Source: JANMAT01 sp031359995
Lineage (GTDB): Bacteria > Actinomycetota > Acidimicrobiia > Acidimicrobiales > Ilumatobacteraceae
Assembly: GCA_031359995.1 (NCBI GenBank)
Contig: JANMAT010000094.1
Coordinates: forward strand, 10,438 to 74,437
Length of the DNA: 64,000 bases
Reading direction: 5' to 3'
Shown: piece after piece, positions 1 to 7,736 of the stretch
How the letters are laid out: the number at the start of each line of letters is the position of its first letter
How positions within the stretch are numbered: position 1 is the first letter of the stretch
Translations under genes and position numbers: made by a program
Notes under the pieces: generated by a model
The model's input: the letters and a program-made list of their open reading frames with translations, nothing else
Database searches by the model: none
Told to the model about the DNA's origin: nothing

Positions 1-460
1 CGCCCCACTCGAACACGGTGCGGGCCCGCTCGATGTCGGCCAGGGCGACGGTGCGCTCGGTGCCGAGCTCGGGACCGGCCTCGTCGACCCGGACGGTGAC
101 GGCGGCCTCGTCGGCGACGAGCAGCACGCCCTGCAGACGCCGCTCACCCGCCACGTGGGGCAGGGTGCGGATGTTGACCACCGCGCCGACCGAGCGCTGG
201 AAGTGCGCCGGTGTGCGCAGCGACCGTTCGAGACCCGGGCTGGTGACCTCGAGCGTGTAGCGACCGGGGATGGGGTCGACGTGGTCGAGCTCACGCGACA
301 GCAACCGGGTGACGAGGGCGAGCTGCTCGAGGTCGACCCCGCCCGGGCTGTCGATGACGACCTTGAGGATGCCACCGGCGTGCTCGAGGTCGTAGAGGTC
401 GAGCCCGAGGTCGGCGAGGATCGGCGCCACGAGTGGCTGCACGCGCTCCATCACACCCAT
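1..460 (-). CDS. rimP: Ribosome maturation factor RimP (3' end outside window)
   Basis: RimP assists maturation of the 30S ribosomal subunit in the cytoplasm. The reverse strand opens with ATG at 460 behind the strong ribosome binding site GAGGAGGTG, and the frame stays open to the window edge (about 153 codons). The translation contains 'LDLYDLE', 'LKVVIDSPGGVDLE', 'ISRELD'-like and 'YTLEVTSPGLERSL' stretches, which are hallmark RimP segments of the N-terminal alpha/beta domain, followed by the start of the SH3-like C-terminal domain. nusA and infB would be expected next, beyond position 1. A second in-frame ATG lies three codons in; the first has the better spacing. Confidence 0.93.
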   Translation of the reverse strand, partial: MGVMERVQPLVAPILADLGLDLYDLEHAGGILKVVIDSPGGVDLEQLALVTRLLSRELDHVDPIPGRYTLEVTSPGLERSLRTPAHFQRSVGAVVNIRTLPHVAGERRLQGVLLVADEAAVTVRVDEAGPELGTERTVALADIERARTVFEWG

Positions 461-545
461 CTCGCTCACCTCCTCATTCCGTGTCGTCCGTACCGGTCGT
501 GTCCGCCGGGGAACCTCGTGACGACCAGGGCGGGCCCAAGGAAAA

Positions 546-568
546 GGCGTGGGCCGTTGGCCCACGCC
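546..568 (-). terminator. Intrinsic terminator upstream of rimP
   Basis: A perfect 10-bp inverted repeat (546-555 and 559-568) with a 3-nt loop. Read on the minus strand it is followed by TTTTCCTT (545-538), so it should stop leftward transcription before rimP. A second, shorter hairpin (GGGGTG/CACCCC, 579-594) lies just before it. Confidence 0.75.
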
Positions 569-746
569 CGTCATTGGAGGGGTGGTGTCACCCCGCCTCG
601 ATCAGCGGTTCCCCGAAGGGTCCCGCAAGTATAGCTGCTCCACCGTCCGCTCCGGCAGCAGACACCCGTCGCCCGCTTCGGTCGACGGCGCTGACCTGGG
701 TCGGGACCATCGAGCAGGACCCCGAACGGGGTCGAGCGACGCCGGT

Positions 747-1063
747 TCAGGCCTCGCCGGCAGAGAGCGGCGACACCGCCGGCGAGGGGGCCACGGCGTT
801 GGTGACCCCAGCACGGGACCCGACCAGGCCACGAGGTGAGCGGTCGGGAGCCGCCCGTGGAGCACGACGGCCAGGCCGACGGCGGCCGGCACCCCGACCG
901 GCACCACTCTGCGGAACTCGCGCACCGTGAGGAGCGCCAGTTCGCGCCGGGCGCGGTCACGCGCGTCGGACGGCACCGCCACGACGGGCGACGCGCCGCC
1001 GGTGGCCGGGCGCGACCCGCCACCGTGATCGCCCCCCTCGTCGGTTCTCCGTGCGCCGGTCAC
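747..1063 (-). other. Possible small membrane-protein gene, apparently frameshifted
   Basis: From GTG at 1063 the minus strand reads with strongly GC-rich third positions through a basic stretch and one hydrophobic stretch ('VPVGVPAAVGLAVVLHG'). At a run of four C (806-809 on plus) the coding character moves to another frame, which ends cleanly at TGA 749-747 after 'VTNAVAPSPAVSPLSAGEA'. The unshifted frame continues to 602 but loses coding-like composition. The location downstream of ccdA and before a terminator fits a short gene. I recognise no family. This may equally be non-coding sequence. Confidence 0.2.
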
Positions 1064-1113
1064 GCCCACCTGTACCGGTTCTCCTCCGGGCCGCCCGGCC
1101 GCCTGGTCGGGTC

Positions 1114-1788
1114 TCAGGGCCGTGCGGCCGCCACCACCTCGCCGAGGCGGCCCGAGGCCACCACGATGCCGATCATCACCAGGAAGACCGCGCCGGCCCT
1201 GGCCAGCACGGGCGACACACGGCGCAGGAAGCGGTGGAGCGCCGGCGTCCAGGCCAGCCCGGCCGACGCCAGGAGGAACGGTGCTCCGAGGCCGGCGGCG
1301 TACGCGCTCAGTGCCGCGGCGCCCCGCCACGGGCTGGCGGTCCCCGCGGCGGCGACCAAGGCCGTGCCCAGCAGGGGCCCGACACAGGGCGTCCAGGCCG
1401 TGCCGAACACCACGCCCAGCACCAGCGGGCGGGCCACTGCCCCGGCGGGCAGGGCCAGCCGCAGGCGGGTGGCCCGCTGGGACCACCGGCCGCCCACGCC
1501 GGCCATGACCAGTCCGAAGCCGATCATGAGCACCCCGCCGATGCGGGCCACCGGGCCGCGGCTGTCACCGAGCGAGGCGCCCACGGCTCCCGCGGCCGTG
1601 CCCACGGCGACGAACACGCCGCCGAAGCCGACCACGAACACGGCGGTGGCCCGCAGCGCCCGGTCCGGCCGCTCGCTGGCGACCTCGCCGGTCACCATGC
1701 CGAGGTAGACCGGCACCAGCGGCAGCACGCACGGAGCGAGGAACGAGGCCAAGCCGGCGCCGAACAGGGCCACGAGGGCGGTGAGCAC
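1114..1788 (-). CDS. ccdA: CcdA/DsbD-type cytochrome c biogenesis transmembrane protein
   Basis: Polytopic membrane protein that moves electrons from cytoplasmic thioredoxin across the membrane to an extracytoplasmic thioredoxin-fold partner, for cytochrome c maturation or disulfide reduction. 224 aa with about six hydrophobic helices. The two conserved transmembrane cysteines are visible in 'FLAPCVLPLVP' (Cys20) and 'GTAWTPCVGPLLG', the family hallmark. The GTG start at 1788 lies 10 bases past the stop of the TlpA-like gene, behind a G-rich stretch, so translation is probably coupled. The pairing mirrors the fused CcdA-thioredoxin DipZ proteins of mycobacteria, here split in two genes. Confidence 0.9.
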   Translation of the reverse strand: MLTALVALFGAGLASFLAPCVLPLVPVYLGMVTGEVASERPDRALRATAVFVVGFGGVFVAVGTAAGAVGASLGDSRGPVARIGGVLMIGFGLVMAGVGGRWSQRATRLRLALPAGAVARPLVLGVVFGTAWTPCVGPLLGTALVAAAGTASPWRGAAALSAYAAGLGAPFLLASAGLAWTPALHRFLRRVSPVLARAGAVFLVMIGIVVASGRLGEVVAAARP

Positions 1789-1798
1789 CGCAGCCCCC

Positions 1799-2449
1799 TC
1801 AGGTGCCGACGTCGGCGCGGGGCGAGGCCGGATCGACCCCGAGCAGGACGCGGATGGCGTCCTCGGTCGCGGCGTAGGCGCCCTCGCCGATGTGGGTGTA
1901 GCGGGGTTGGCCGGTCCGGTCGTAGAGGAAGAACGCGGGCCAGTAGTGGTTGGCGAACGCGCGCCACACGTCGCGGTCGGCGTCGAGCGCGACGGGATAG
2001 GTGATGGCGCGGTCGGCGAGCGCGGCGGCCACGTTGGCCGGGTCGGCCTCGCGGGCGAATTCGGGCGTGTGGATGCTGAGCACGACCAGCCCATCGGCGG
2101 CGTAGCGGGCGTGCCACGCCTTCACCGCCGGCAGGGTGTGCTGGCAGTTGACGCAGCCGAACGTCCAGAAGTCGTAGAGCACGACCCTGCCGGCCAGCGC
2201 GGCAGGCGGCAGCGGGTCGCTGTTGAGCCACCCGGTGGCGCCGACCGTCACGTCGGGGGCGGGGCCGCCCGCCAGCACGGGAAGCACGGGCGGCGCCGTC
2301 GCGGCGGCCGCCGGTGGCGCACCGACCGCCGCCGCGATCTGCTCGCCGCCGGTCCGTCGGGCCACCACCACGGCGATCACGCACGCGGCGAGCGCCACCA
2401 CGAGCATGCTCGCCCGCACGGTGGCCCTCGAGACGACCGGCTCGCTCAC
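1799..2449 (-). CDS. Membrane-anchored TlpA-like thioredoxin, likely CcdA partner
   Basis: 216 aa. An N-terminal signal anchor (about residues 12-30) is followed by an Ala/Pro-rich linker and a thioredoxin fold. The active site is Cys99-Val-Asn-Cys102 in 'DFWTFGCVNCQHTLPAVK', matching the CxxC of DipZ/TlpA-type extracytoplasmic reductases. It should act outside the membrane, accepting electrons from CcdA encoded immediately downstream and passing them to proteins or haem-binding cysteines. The GTG start at 2449 overlaps the stop of the preceding lipoprotein gene by 4 bases, so the three genes form one minus-strand operon. Confidence 0.87.
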   Translation of the reverse strand: MSEPVVSRATVRASMLVVALAACVIAVVVARRTGGEQIAAAVGAPPAAAATAPPVLPVLAGGPAPDVTVGATGWLNSDPLPPAALAGRVVLYDFWTFGCVNCQHTLPAVKAWHARYAADGLVVLSIHTPEFAREADPANVAAALADRAITYPVALDADRDVWRAFANHYWPAFFLYDRTGQPRYTHIGEGAYAATEDAIRVLLGVDPASPRADVGT

Positions 2450-2658
2450 GGGGCGGTGGTGGAGCTGTCGGTCATCGCGCCCGACTTGTCGGCCATCGCC
2501 GTGGTCGGGCTGTCCTTCATCGCCTCGGTCGTCTTGTCGACCATGGCGGTGCTCGGGGTGGCCGGCTGGTTCGACGTGCCCCCACCCGAGGAGCTCCCGC
2601 AGGCGGCCATCCCGAAGGCGGCGACGATGAGGACGGGGGTGAGGATGCGAAGGCGCAT
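2446..2658 (-). CDS. Small lipoprotein with Thr/Ala/Met-rich tail
   Basis: 70 aa. It has a short signal peptide and the lipobox 'GMAAC' with Cys20 as the acylated residue, then a Ser/Gly stretch and a low-complexity tail with loosely repeated 'TTAMADK'/'AMKDS' units. It is the first gene of a minus-strand operon with the TlpA-like protein (GTGA overlap) and ccdA, and is divergent from the response regulator at 2797. The function is unknown. Its position suggests a cell-surface accessory of the redox system. Met residues in the tail are frequent for such a short protein, so metal binding or Met oxidation sensing is possible but speculative. Confidence 0.7.
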   Translation of the reverse strand: MRLRILTPVLIVAAFGMAACGSSSGGGTSNQPATPSTAMVDKTTEAMKDSPTTAMADKSGAMTDSSTTAP

Positions 2659-2784
2659 GGATGCTCCTGGAGTCGGGGGGAGTGCCCGACCACCGTGGCG
2701 GCGAGTTGTTGCCGGCTCGGAACGGGGCGCGAAACGTTCGCGAAACGGCGGCCTCCGTGCGGCCCCCAGGGGTGGTGTCGGTCG

Positions 2785-2790
2785 TAGCCT
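2785..2790 (+). promoter_or_regulatory. -10 box of leaderless response-regulator promoter
   Basis: TAGCCT ends 6 nt before the ATG at 2797, so transcription would begin at or next to the start codon. There is no Shine-Dalgarno sequence. Confidence 0.6.
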
Positions 2791-2796
2791 GCGCAC

Positions 2797-3507
2797 ATGT
2801 CCCCGGCTCCCGACCCCGCGCCGTCGCGCGTCCTCGTCGTCGACGACGAGCCGATGGTGCGCGAGGTCGTGAGCCGCTACCTGGCTCGCGACGGCTTCAT
2901 CGTGGCCGAGGCGGCCGACGGGCCGGCGGCGCTGGCTGCGGTCGATTCGTTCCTGCCCGACCTGGTGGTGCTCGACGTGATGCTGCCCGGACGCAACGGG
3001 TTCGACGTGCTGAAGGTGCTGCGCTCCCGCGGTGACGCCGCCCCGCCGGTGATCCTGCTGACGGCGCGGGTCGAGGAGAGCGACCACGTGCTCGGCCTCG
3101 AGCTCGGTGCCGACGACTACGTGGTGAAGCCGTTCTCGCCCCGCGAGCTCGTGGCGCGCGTGCGCACGGTGCTGCGCCGTACCCGACGGGTGCCCGAGAT
3201 CGGCGAGCCGCTGATGTTCGACGGGCTCGAGATCGACCCCCGCACCCGCGACGTGCGGGTGGCCGGTCAGGTCGTGGACCTGACGCCCAAGGAGTTCGAC
3301 CTGCTCGCCTTCCTGGCCCAGTCGCCCCGGCAGGTGTTCTCGCGCGCCCAGCTCCTCGAGCACGTGTGGGATTCCAAACCCGACTACCAGGACCCGGCCA
3401 CCGTCACCGTGCACGTACGCCGGATCCGCAACAAGATCGAGACCAACCCCGAGGACCCGCGCTGGATCGCCACCGTGTGGGGCGTGGGCTACCGGTTCGA
3501 GCCGTGA
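2797..3507 (+). CDS. OmpR/PhoB-family response regulator
   Basis: 236 aa. An N-terminal receiver domain (about 10-125) carries the acidic pocket Asp16/Asp17, the phosphoacceptor Asp60 in 'LVVLDVMLPG', and the conserved Lys in 'DDYVVKPFS'. A C-terminal winged-helix DNA-binding domain (about 140-234) contains 'LTPKEFDLLAFL' and ends in 'WGVGYRFEP'. It is phosphorylated by a sensor kinase and binds DNA as a transcription factor. Its stop overlaps the GTG of the kinase gene (GTGA), and a sulfite-oxidase-type gene follows, so these are probable regulon members. It is divergent from the lipoprotein-TlpA-CcdA operon, and the shared intergenic region is a likely binding site. Confidence 0.93.
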   Translation: MSPAPDPAPSRVLVVDDEPMVREVVSRYLARDGFIVAEAADGPAALAAVDSFLPDLVVLDVMLPGRNGFDVLKVLRSRGDAAPPVILLTARVEESDHVLGLELGADDYVVKPFSPRELVARVRTVLRRTRRVPEIGEPLMFDGLEIDPRTRDVRVAGQVVDLTPKEFDLLAFLAQSPRQVFSRAQLLEHVWDSKPDYQDPATVTVHVRRIRNKIETNPEDPRWIATVWGVGYRFEP

Positions 3508-4739
3508 GGACGCGGCCCGGTCTCCTCACCCTGGTGGCGGGCTCGGTGCTGGCCGGCCTCGGCGCGCTCGGAGTCATCATCGCCACGCTCGATCCGCCCC
3601 GCCAGGACATGACCGGCGTGGTGCTGCTGGTGGCCGCGCCCGTGGCCGGCGCGGTGCTCGTGGCCGTGTTCCTGCGATGGTGGATCGGGCGTGCGCGCGG
3701 CCTGGCCCGGGTGCTGGTGGCCACCGCGGTGGTGAGCGCGGTGCTCGTGGCCGCCGCGGTGGCGCTGGCGGCGTGGCGCATGTTCCTGTCGGGCCACGAC
3801 GCCACCATCGTCGGCGTGGTCGTGGGGCTGGCCGCGGTGCTGGCCGTGCTCGTCGCCGTCGCCGTGACCCGGCCGCTCGCCCGTCAGGTGCGCCGCCTCG
3901 GCGACGTGGCCCAGCTGGTCGCGGCCGGAGACCTGACGGCGCGCACCGGCATCGACCGGCGCGACGAGCTGGGCGAGGCCGGCCGGGCCATCGACCACAT
4001 GGTCGCCCGGCTCGGCCTGGCCGAGCAGGGCCGCCGACGCCTCGAGAAGGAGCGCACGTTCCTGCTGTCGGCCATCGGCCACGACCTGCGCACGCCGCTG
4101 GCGGCGCTGCGCGCCGCGGTCGAGTCACTGCAGGACGGTGTGGCGCCCGACCCCGACCGCTACCTGGCCGCCATGAGCACCCAGATCGACGCGGTGCAGC
4201 AGCTCATCGAGGAGCTCGTGATGTACGCCCGCATCGAGGCGGGCAAGCTCGAGTTCGAAAAGGTCGACGTCGACCTGGCCGAACTGGTCGACGAGACCGT
4301 GGAGACCATGACGCCCGTCGCCCACCGGCGTGGGCTGCGCCTGGACGCCTCGGCCGACGGCCGGGCGCGCGTGCGCGGCGGCCCGGCCGAACTGGCTCGC
4401 GTGCTGCGCAACCTGATCGACAACGCGCTGCGCTACGGGCCGGCCGGCTCCACCGTGGTGGTCGAGCTCACCACCGGCGTCCACACCGCCCGCATCGTCG
4501 TGCGCGACGAGGGTCCCGGCTTCCCGGACGACTTCCGACCGCGCGCCTTCGAACCGTTCACCCGCGCCGACCCGGCCCGCGACCGCGCCACTGGCACCGC
4601 CGGCCTCGGCCTGGCCATCGCGCGGGGCATCGTCGACGCCCACGACGGCACCATCACCCTCGGCCCGCCTCCCGGCGGCACGGTCGAGGTGCACCTCCCG
4701 TTGGTCCCCCTACCCACCCCCAGGCCGCAACGAGCGTGA
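3504..4739 (+). CDS. Sensor histidine kinase, cognate of the adjacent regulator
   Basis: 411 aa from the GTG at 3504. Four hydrophobic segments in the first 125 residues are separated by very short loops, so the sensor has almost no extracytoplasmic domain. A HAMP-like stretch follows (about 123-175), then a HisKA dimerisation domain with His193 in 'SAIGHDLRTPLAAL' and a HATPase domain showing the N box 'NLIDNALRYGP', the G1 box 'DEGPGF' and the G2 box 'GTAGLGLAIA'. Short-loop sensors usually read membrane or redox state rather than a soluble ligand (inference). Translation is coupled to the regulator upstream, and the oxidoreductase gene starts 4 bases after the stop. Confidence 0.92.
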   Translation: MRTRPGLLTLVAGSVLAGLGALGVIIATLDPPRQDMTGVVLLVAAPVAGAVLVAVFLRWWIGRARGLARVLVATAVVSAVLVAAAVALAAWRMFLSGHDATIVGVVVGLAAVLAVLVAVAVTRPLARQVRRLGDVAQLVAAGDLTARTGIDRRDELGEAGRAIDHMVARLGLAEQGRRRLEKERTFLLSAIGHDLRTPLAALRAAVESLQDGVAPDPDRYLAAMSTQIDAVQQLIEELVMYARIEAGKLEFEKVDVDLAELVDETVETMTPVAHRRGLRLDASADGRARVRGGPAELARVLRNLIDNALRYGPAGSTVVVELTTGVHTARIVVRDEGPGFPDDFRPRAFEPFTRADPARDRATGTAGLGLAIARGIVDAHDGTITLGPPPGGTVEVHLPLVPLPTPRPQRA

Positions 4740-4743
4740 CGCC

Positions 4744-6354
4744 ATGACGAACACCACCGATTCCGACGACGCCGTCGAGCTGACGCCGCCCCCTCGCCCC
4801 GCGGGTCGCCGCGCCGCCGTCATCGGCGCCGGCGCCGGGCTCGCCGCGCTCGCCGCCGGGCTGGCCGCCGCTTCGTTCGTGGCCGCCGTGGCGGGCGTGG
4901 CCGGCCCGGTCGAATCGGTGGGCAACCGGTTCGTGGACGGTGCGCCGCTCTGGCTGAAGGAGTGGGCCATCGACACCTTCGGCACGAACGACAAGCCCGT
5001 GCTGGTGAGCGGCGTGTTCATCGCCCTGGTCGTGCTGGCCATGGCCGCGGGCCGGCTGGCGATGCGCCGCTGGCGCATCGCGCTGCTCGGCGTGCTCGCC
5101 GTGGGCGCGCTCGGCATCGCCGCGGCGGTGACCCGAACGGGCTCGCGCGGCGCCGACTGGTTGCCACCGTTGATCGGTGCCCTCGTCGCCTCCGGGGTGC
5201 TGTCGATCCTGGTGCGCACGTCACGTCCCCGCCCCGTCGAGCCCGCCGCGGTCACGTCGCCGATCGTGACCGAGTACCCGACCACCCACGACCGGCGTCG
5301 CTTCCTCGTGCAGGCCGGCATCGCCGGGTTGTCGGCCGCCGGCGTGGCCGGGCTGGCCCGCGCTGTGCGCGGCCAGCACACCCGCACGGTGCGCACCGCG
5401 GCCGCCCAGCGCTCCCTGCCCACACCGAAGTCGGCTGCGGCGCCGGTGGCACCCACCGCCACCGCGCCGGGCGGCGTCGAGCCGTACCTCACGCCCAACG
5501 CCGACTTCTACCGCATCGACACCGGGCTGTCGACGCCCGTCGTGAACCCCGACACCTGGCGTCTGAAGATCACCGGCATGGTGGGCAACCCGATCGAGCT
5601 CAGCTACGACGACCTTCTCGCCCGGCCCATGATCGAACGCGTCGTCACGCTCACGTGCGTGTCGAACGACATCGGCGGCAACCTGATCGGCACCGCCCGC
5701 TTCCTCGGCGTGCCCCTGGCCGACCTGCTCCACGAGGCGAAGGTGCAGACCGGCGCCACCCAGGTGGCGAGCGAGTCGGTCGACGGGTGGACGTGCGGCT
5801 TCCCCACGGCCATCGCCCTCGACGGGCGCGATGCGCTGGTGGCCGTGGGCATGAACGGTGAGCCGCTCCCGCCCGACCACGGGTATCCGGCCCGGCTGGT
5901 GGTGCCCGGCCTCTACGGCTACGTGTCGGCCACGAAGTGGCTGAAGGAGATCCGCCTCACCACGTGGGAGGACTTCGACGGCTACTGGGTGCCTCGCGGT
6001 TGGTCGAAGGAAGGGCCGATCAAGACCCAGAGCCGCATCGACGTGCCGCGGCGGGGCGCCAAGCTCGTCGCCGGCCGCAACGCGGTGGCGGGCGTGGCGT
6101 GGGCCCAGCACCGCGGCGTGACGAAGGTCGAGGTGCGGGTGGACGACGGCGCCTGGCAGCAGACGACGCTGGCCGACCAGCCCACGGTCGACGGCTGGCG
6201 CCAGTGGTCGTTCGCGTGGGACGCCACCGCGGGCGGCCACACGCTGTGGGTCCGGGCCACCGACGCCACCGGCGCCACCCAGATCGAGCAGGTGAGCGAC
6301 GTCGCTCCCAACGGTGCCACCGGCTGGCACTCCGTGCGCGTCAACGTGACCTGA
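4744..6354 (+). CDS. Membrane-anchored molybdopterin (sulfite oxidase-type) oxidoreductase
   Basis: 536 aa. Four transmembrane helices (about 25-158) are followed by a twin-arginine-like sequence 'RRRFLVQAG' at 184-192 with a hydrophobic stretch. Next comes a sulfite oxidase/nitrate reductase molybdopterin domain (about 240-420) with the cofactor-ligating Cys305 in 'VTLTCVSNDIGG', and a C-terminal Ig-like Mo-co dimerisation domain (about 435-535, 'VEVRVDDGAWQ'). The catalytic part should lie outside the membrane and oxidise sulfite, or reduce sulfoxides as MsrP does; presence of the dimerisation domain favours the sulfite oxidase side. It starts 4 bases after the kinase stop, so it is part of the regulator-kinase operon, reminiscent of the E. 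coli two-component system next to msrPQ. Confidence 0.88.
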   Translation: MTNTTDSDDAVELTPPPRPAGRRAAVIGAGAGLAALAAGLAAASFVAAVAGVAGPVESVGNRFVDGAPLWLKEWAIDTFGTNDKPVLVSGVFIALVVLAMAAGRLAMRRWRIALLGVLAVGALGIAAAVTRTGSRGADWLPPLIGALVASGVLSILVRTSRPRPVEPAAVTSPIVTEYPTTHDRRRFLVQAGIAGLSAAGVAGLARAVRGQHTRTVRTAAAQRSLPTPKSAAAPVAPTATAPGGVEPYLTPNADFYRIDTGLSTPVVNPDTWRLKITGMVGNPIELSYDDLLARPMIERVVTLTCVSNDIGGNLIGTARFLGVPLADLLHEAKVQTGATQVASESVDGWTCGFPTAIALDGRDALVAVGMNGEPLPPDHGYPARLVVPGLYGYVSATKWLKEIRLTTWEDFDGYWVPRGWSKEGPIKTQSRIDVPRRGAKLVAGRNAVAGVAWAQHRGVTKVEVRVDDGAWQQTTLADQPTVDGWRQWSFAWDATAGGHTLWVRATDATGATQIEQVSDVAPNGATGWHSVRVNVT

Positions 6355-6517
6355 GCCCGCCGCGACGGCCGGCGCAGCCTCCGCTCGCGTCGGGACGGGC
6401 CGGGACACCCGGGCGTTCCCGAATGACCCAGCGCCGGTGCACCCTGGAACCGGGCCAGCGGTGGCGGTGCGGCCCGGCGCACGACCGAGCGCAGACCCGG
6501 ACACGGCGGCCCCGTCC

Positions 6518-6523
6518 TAGGCT
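6518..6523 (+). promoter_or_regulatory. -10 box of leaderless manA promoter
   Basis: TAGGCT ends 6 nt before the GTG at 6530. Confidence 0.6.
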
Positions 6524-6529
6524 GGATCG

Positions 6530-7687
6530 GTGCAGCACCTCGACGGCATCGTCCAGCACTACGCGTGGGGCTCCCCCAGCGCCCTCCCCGACCTGCTCGG
6601 TCGGGCCGCCGACGGCGAGCCGTGGGCCGAGCTGTGGCTCGGGGCCCACCCGTCGGCGCCGTCGCGCCTGGCCGACGGGCGCACGCTCGACGCCGCCATC
6701 GCCGCCGACCCCACCGGTTGGCTCGGCGCGGCCACGGTGGCCCGCTTCGGGCCCCGCCTCCCGTTCCTGCTGAAGGTGCTGGCCGCCGGGCAGCCGCTGT
6801 CGCTGCAGGCCCATCCCACCGAGGCACAGGCCATCGCCGGCTTCGCCCGCGAGAACGACCTCGGGATCCCCCTCGACGCTCCGCAGCGCGTCTACAAGGA
6901 CCCGCATCACAAGCCCGAGCTCATCTGCGCGCTCACCCCGTTCGACGCACTGTGCGGGTTCCGACCGCTCGACGCCACGGTGGAACTTCTGCAGGCGCTC
7001 ACCGCCCGTGGCGCCCACGGGCTGGCGCCGTTCGCCGCGCTGCTGGCCGACGCCGGCGATGACCCCGCCGCCGCCCTGGGCTCCGCGGTCGGCTCGCTGC
7101 TCACGATGCCCGCCGGCGACCAGCGGCTGGTCGTCGACACCACGGCGGCGGCGTGCGCGGCGGCCACCGGGCCCGACCTGTTCGCCACGCGGTGGATGGT
7201 GCGCCTTGCCGAGCGCTACCCCGGCGACGTGGGGGCCGTCGTGTCGCTGCTGCTGAACGGCGTGCGGCTGGCGCCGGGCGAGGCCATCGCCCTGGAAGCC
7301 GGCAACCTGCACGCCTACCTCGAGGGCACCGGCATCGAGATCATGGCCAACAGCGACAACGTGCTGCGTGGCGGGCTGACGCCCAAGCACATCGACGTGC
7401 CCGAACTGCTGCGCGTGGTCGACTTCACACCGCTCACCGATCCGGTGGTGCGCCGCTCGGCCGACGGCTCGTACCCCACCAGGGCTCCCGAGTTCCGCCT
7501 GACCCGCACCGGCGGCGACACCGGACCGCGCCAGCTGCACGGGCCCGAGATCGCCCTGTGCACCGCCGGAGCCCGGTGCGGCACCGCGGTGATCACGCCG
7601 GCCTCGGCCGGCGCGTGGCAGCCGTTCGCCACCGGTGCCGACGAGGTGTTCATCGCGTCGGTGGGCGACCTCGCCGGCGGGCACTGA
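6530..7687 (+). CDS. manA: Mannose-6-phosphate isomerase, type I
   Basis: 385 aa cupin-fold, zinc-dependent enzyme interconverting fructose-6-phosphate and mannose-6-phosphate, feeding GDP-mannose and cell-wall mannan or glycolipid synthesis. The family opening 'IVQHYAWGSP', the metal-ligand segment 'LQAHPTEAQA', 'HKPELICALTPF', and 'AGNLHAYLEGTGIEIMANSDN' (split over the catalytic pocket) are all visible. The length is normal for the family. The GTG start is supported by the -10 box 6 nt upstream, which implies leaderless translation. It is alone on its transcript; a hairpin follows the stop. Confidence 0.94.
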   Translation: MQHLDGIVQHYAWGSPSALPDLLGRAADGEPWAELWLGAHPSAPSRLADGRTLDAAIAADPTGWLGAATVARFGPRLPFLLKVLAAGQPLSLQAHPTEAQAIAGFARENDLGIPLDAPQRVYKDPHHKPELICALTPFDALCGFRPLDATVELLQALTARGAHGLAPFAALLADAGDDPAAALGSAVGSLLTMPAGDQRLVVDTTAAACAAATGPDLFATRWMVRLAERYPGDVGAVVSLLLNGVRLAPGEAIALEAGNLHAYLEGTGIEIMANSDNVLRGGLTPKHIDVPELLRVVDFTPLTDPVVRRSADGSYPTRAPEFRLTRTGGDTGPRQLHGPEIALCTAGARCGTAVITPASAGAWQPFATGADEVFIASVGDLAGGH

Positions 7688-7716
7688 CCCCGCCGTTTGC
7701 CCGGCACCGCGGGGTC
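7686..7716. terminator. Inverted repeat after manA, before the cNMP-binding gene
   Basis: Arms GACCCCGC (7686-7693) and GCGGGGTC (7709-7716) are perfect complements with a 15-nt loop. It overlaps the manA stop and lies just upstream of the next gene's -10 box, so it could be a terminator or an operator. No T-tract is present. Confidence 0.4.
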
Positions 7717-7724
7717 GGCGCCAC

Positions 7725-7730
7725 TACCAT
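7725..7730 (+). promoter_or_regulatory. -10 box of leaderless promoter for the cNMP-binding gene
   Basis: TACCAT ends 6 nt before the GTG at 7737. Confidence 0.55.
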
Positions 7731-7736
7731 CACCGT

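Larger units (their letters stand above)
461..1113. other. Gap between rimP and ccdA with no confidently called gene
   Basis: About 650 bases. The left part carries the rimP ribosome binding site, the minus-strand terminator at 546-568 and a small hairpin at 579-594. The right part (747-1063, minus) has coding-like third-position GC but no intact recognisable gene; see the separate entry. I see no RNA gene here: there are no RNase P or tmRNA landmarks. Confidence 0.6.

Noticed and set aside
1051..2004. Long plus-strand frames opposite ccdA and the thioredoxin gene
   Set aside because: Arg/His/Pro-rich shadow translations caused by high GC; no start signal or family features.
4125..6504. Long minus-strand frames opposite the kinase and the molybdoenzyme
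   Set aside because: Composition typical of antisense shadows (His/Arg/Gly-rich); the plus-strand products carry complete domains.
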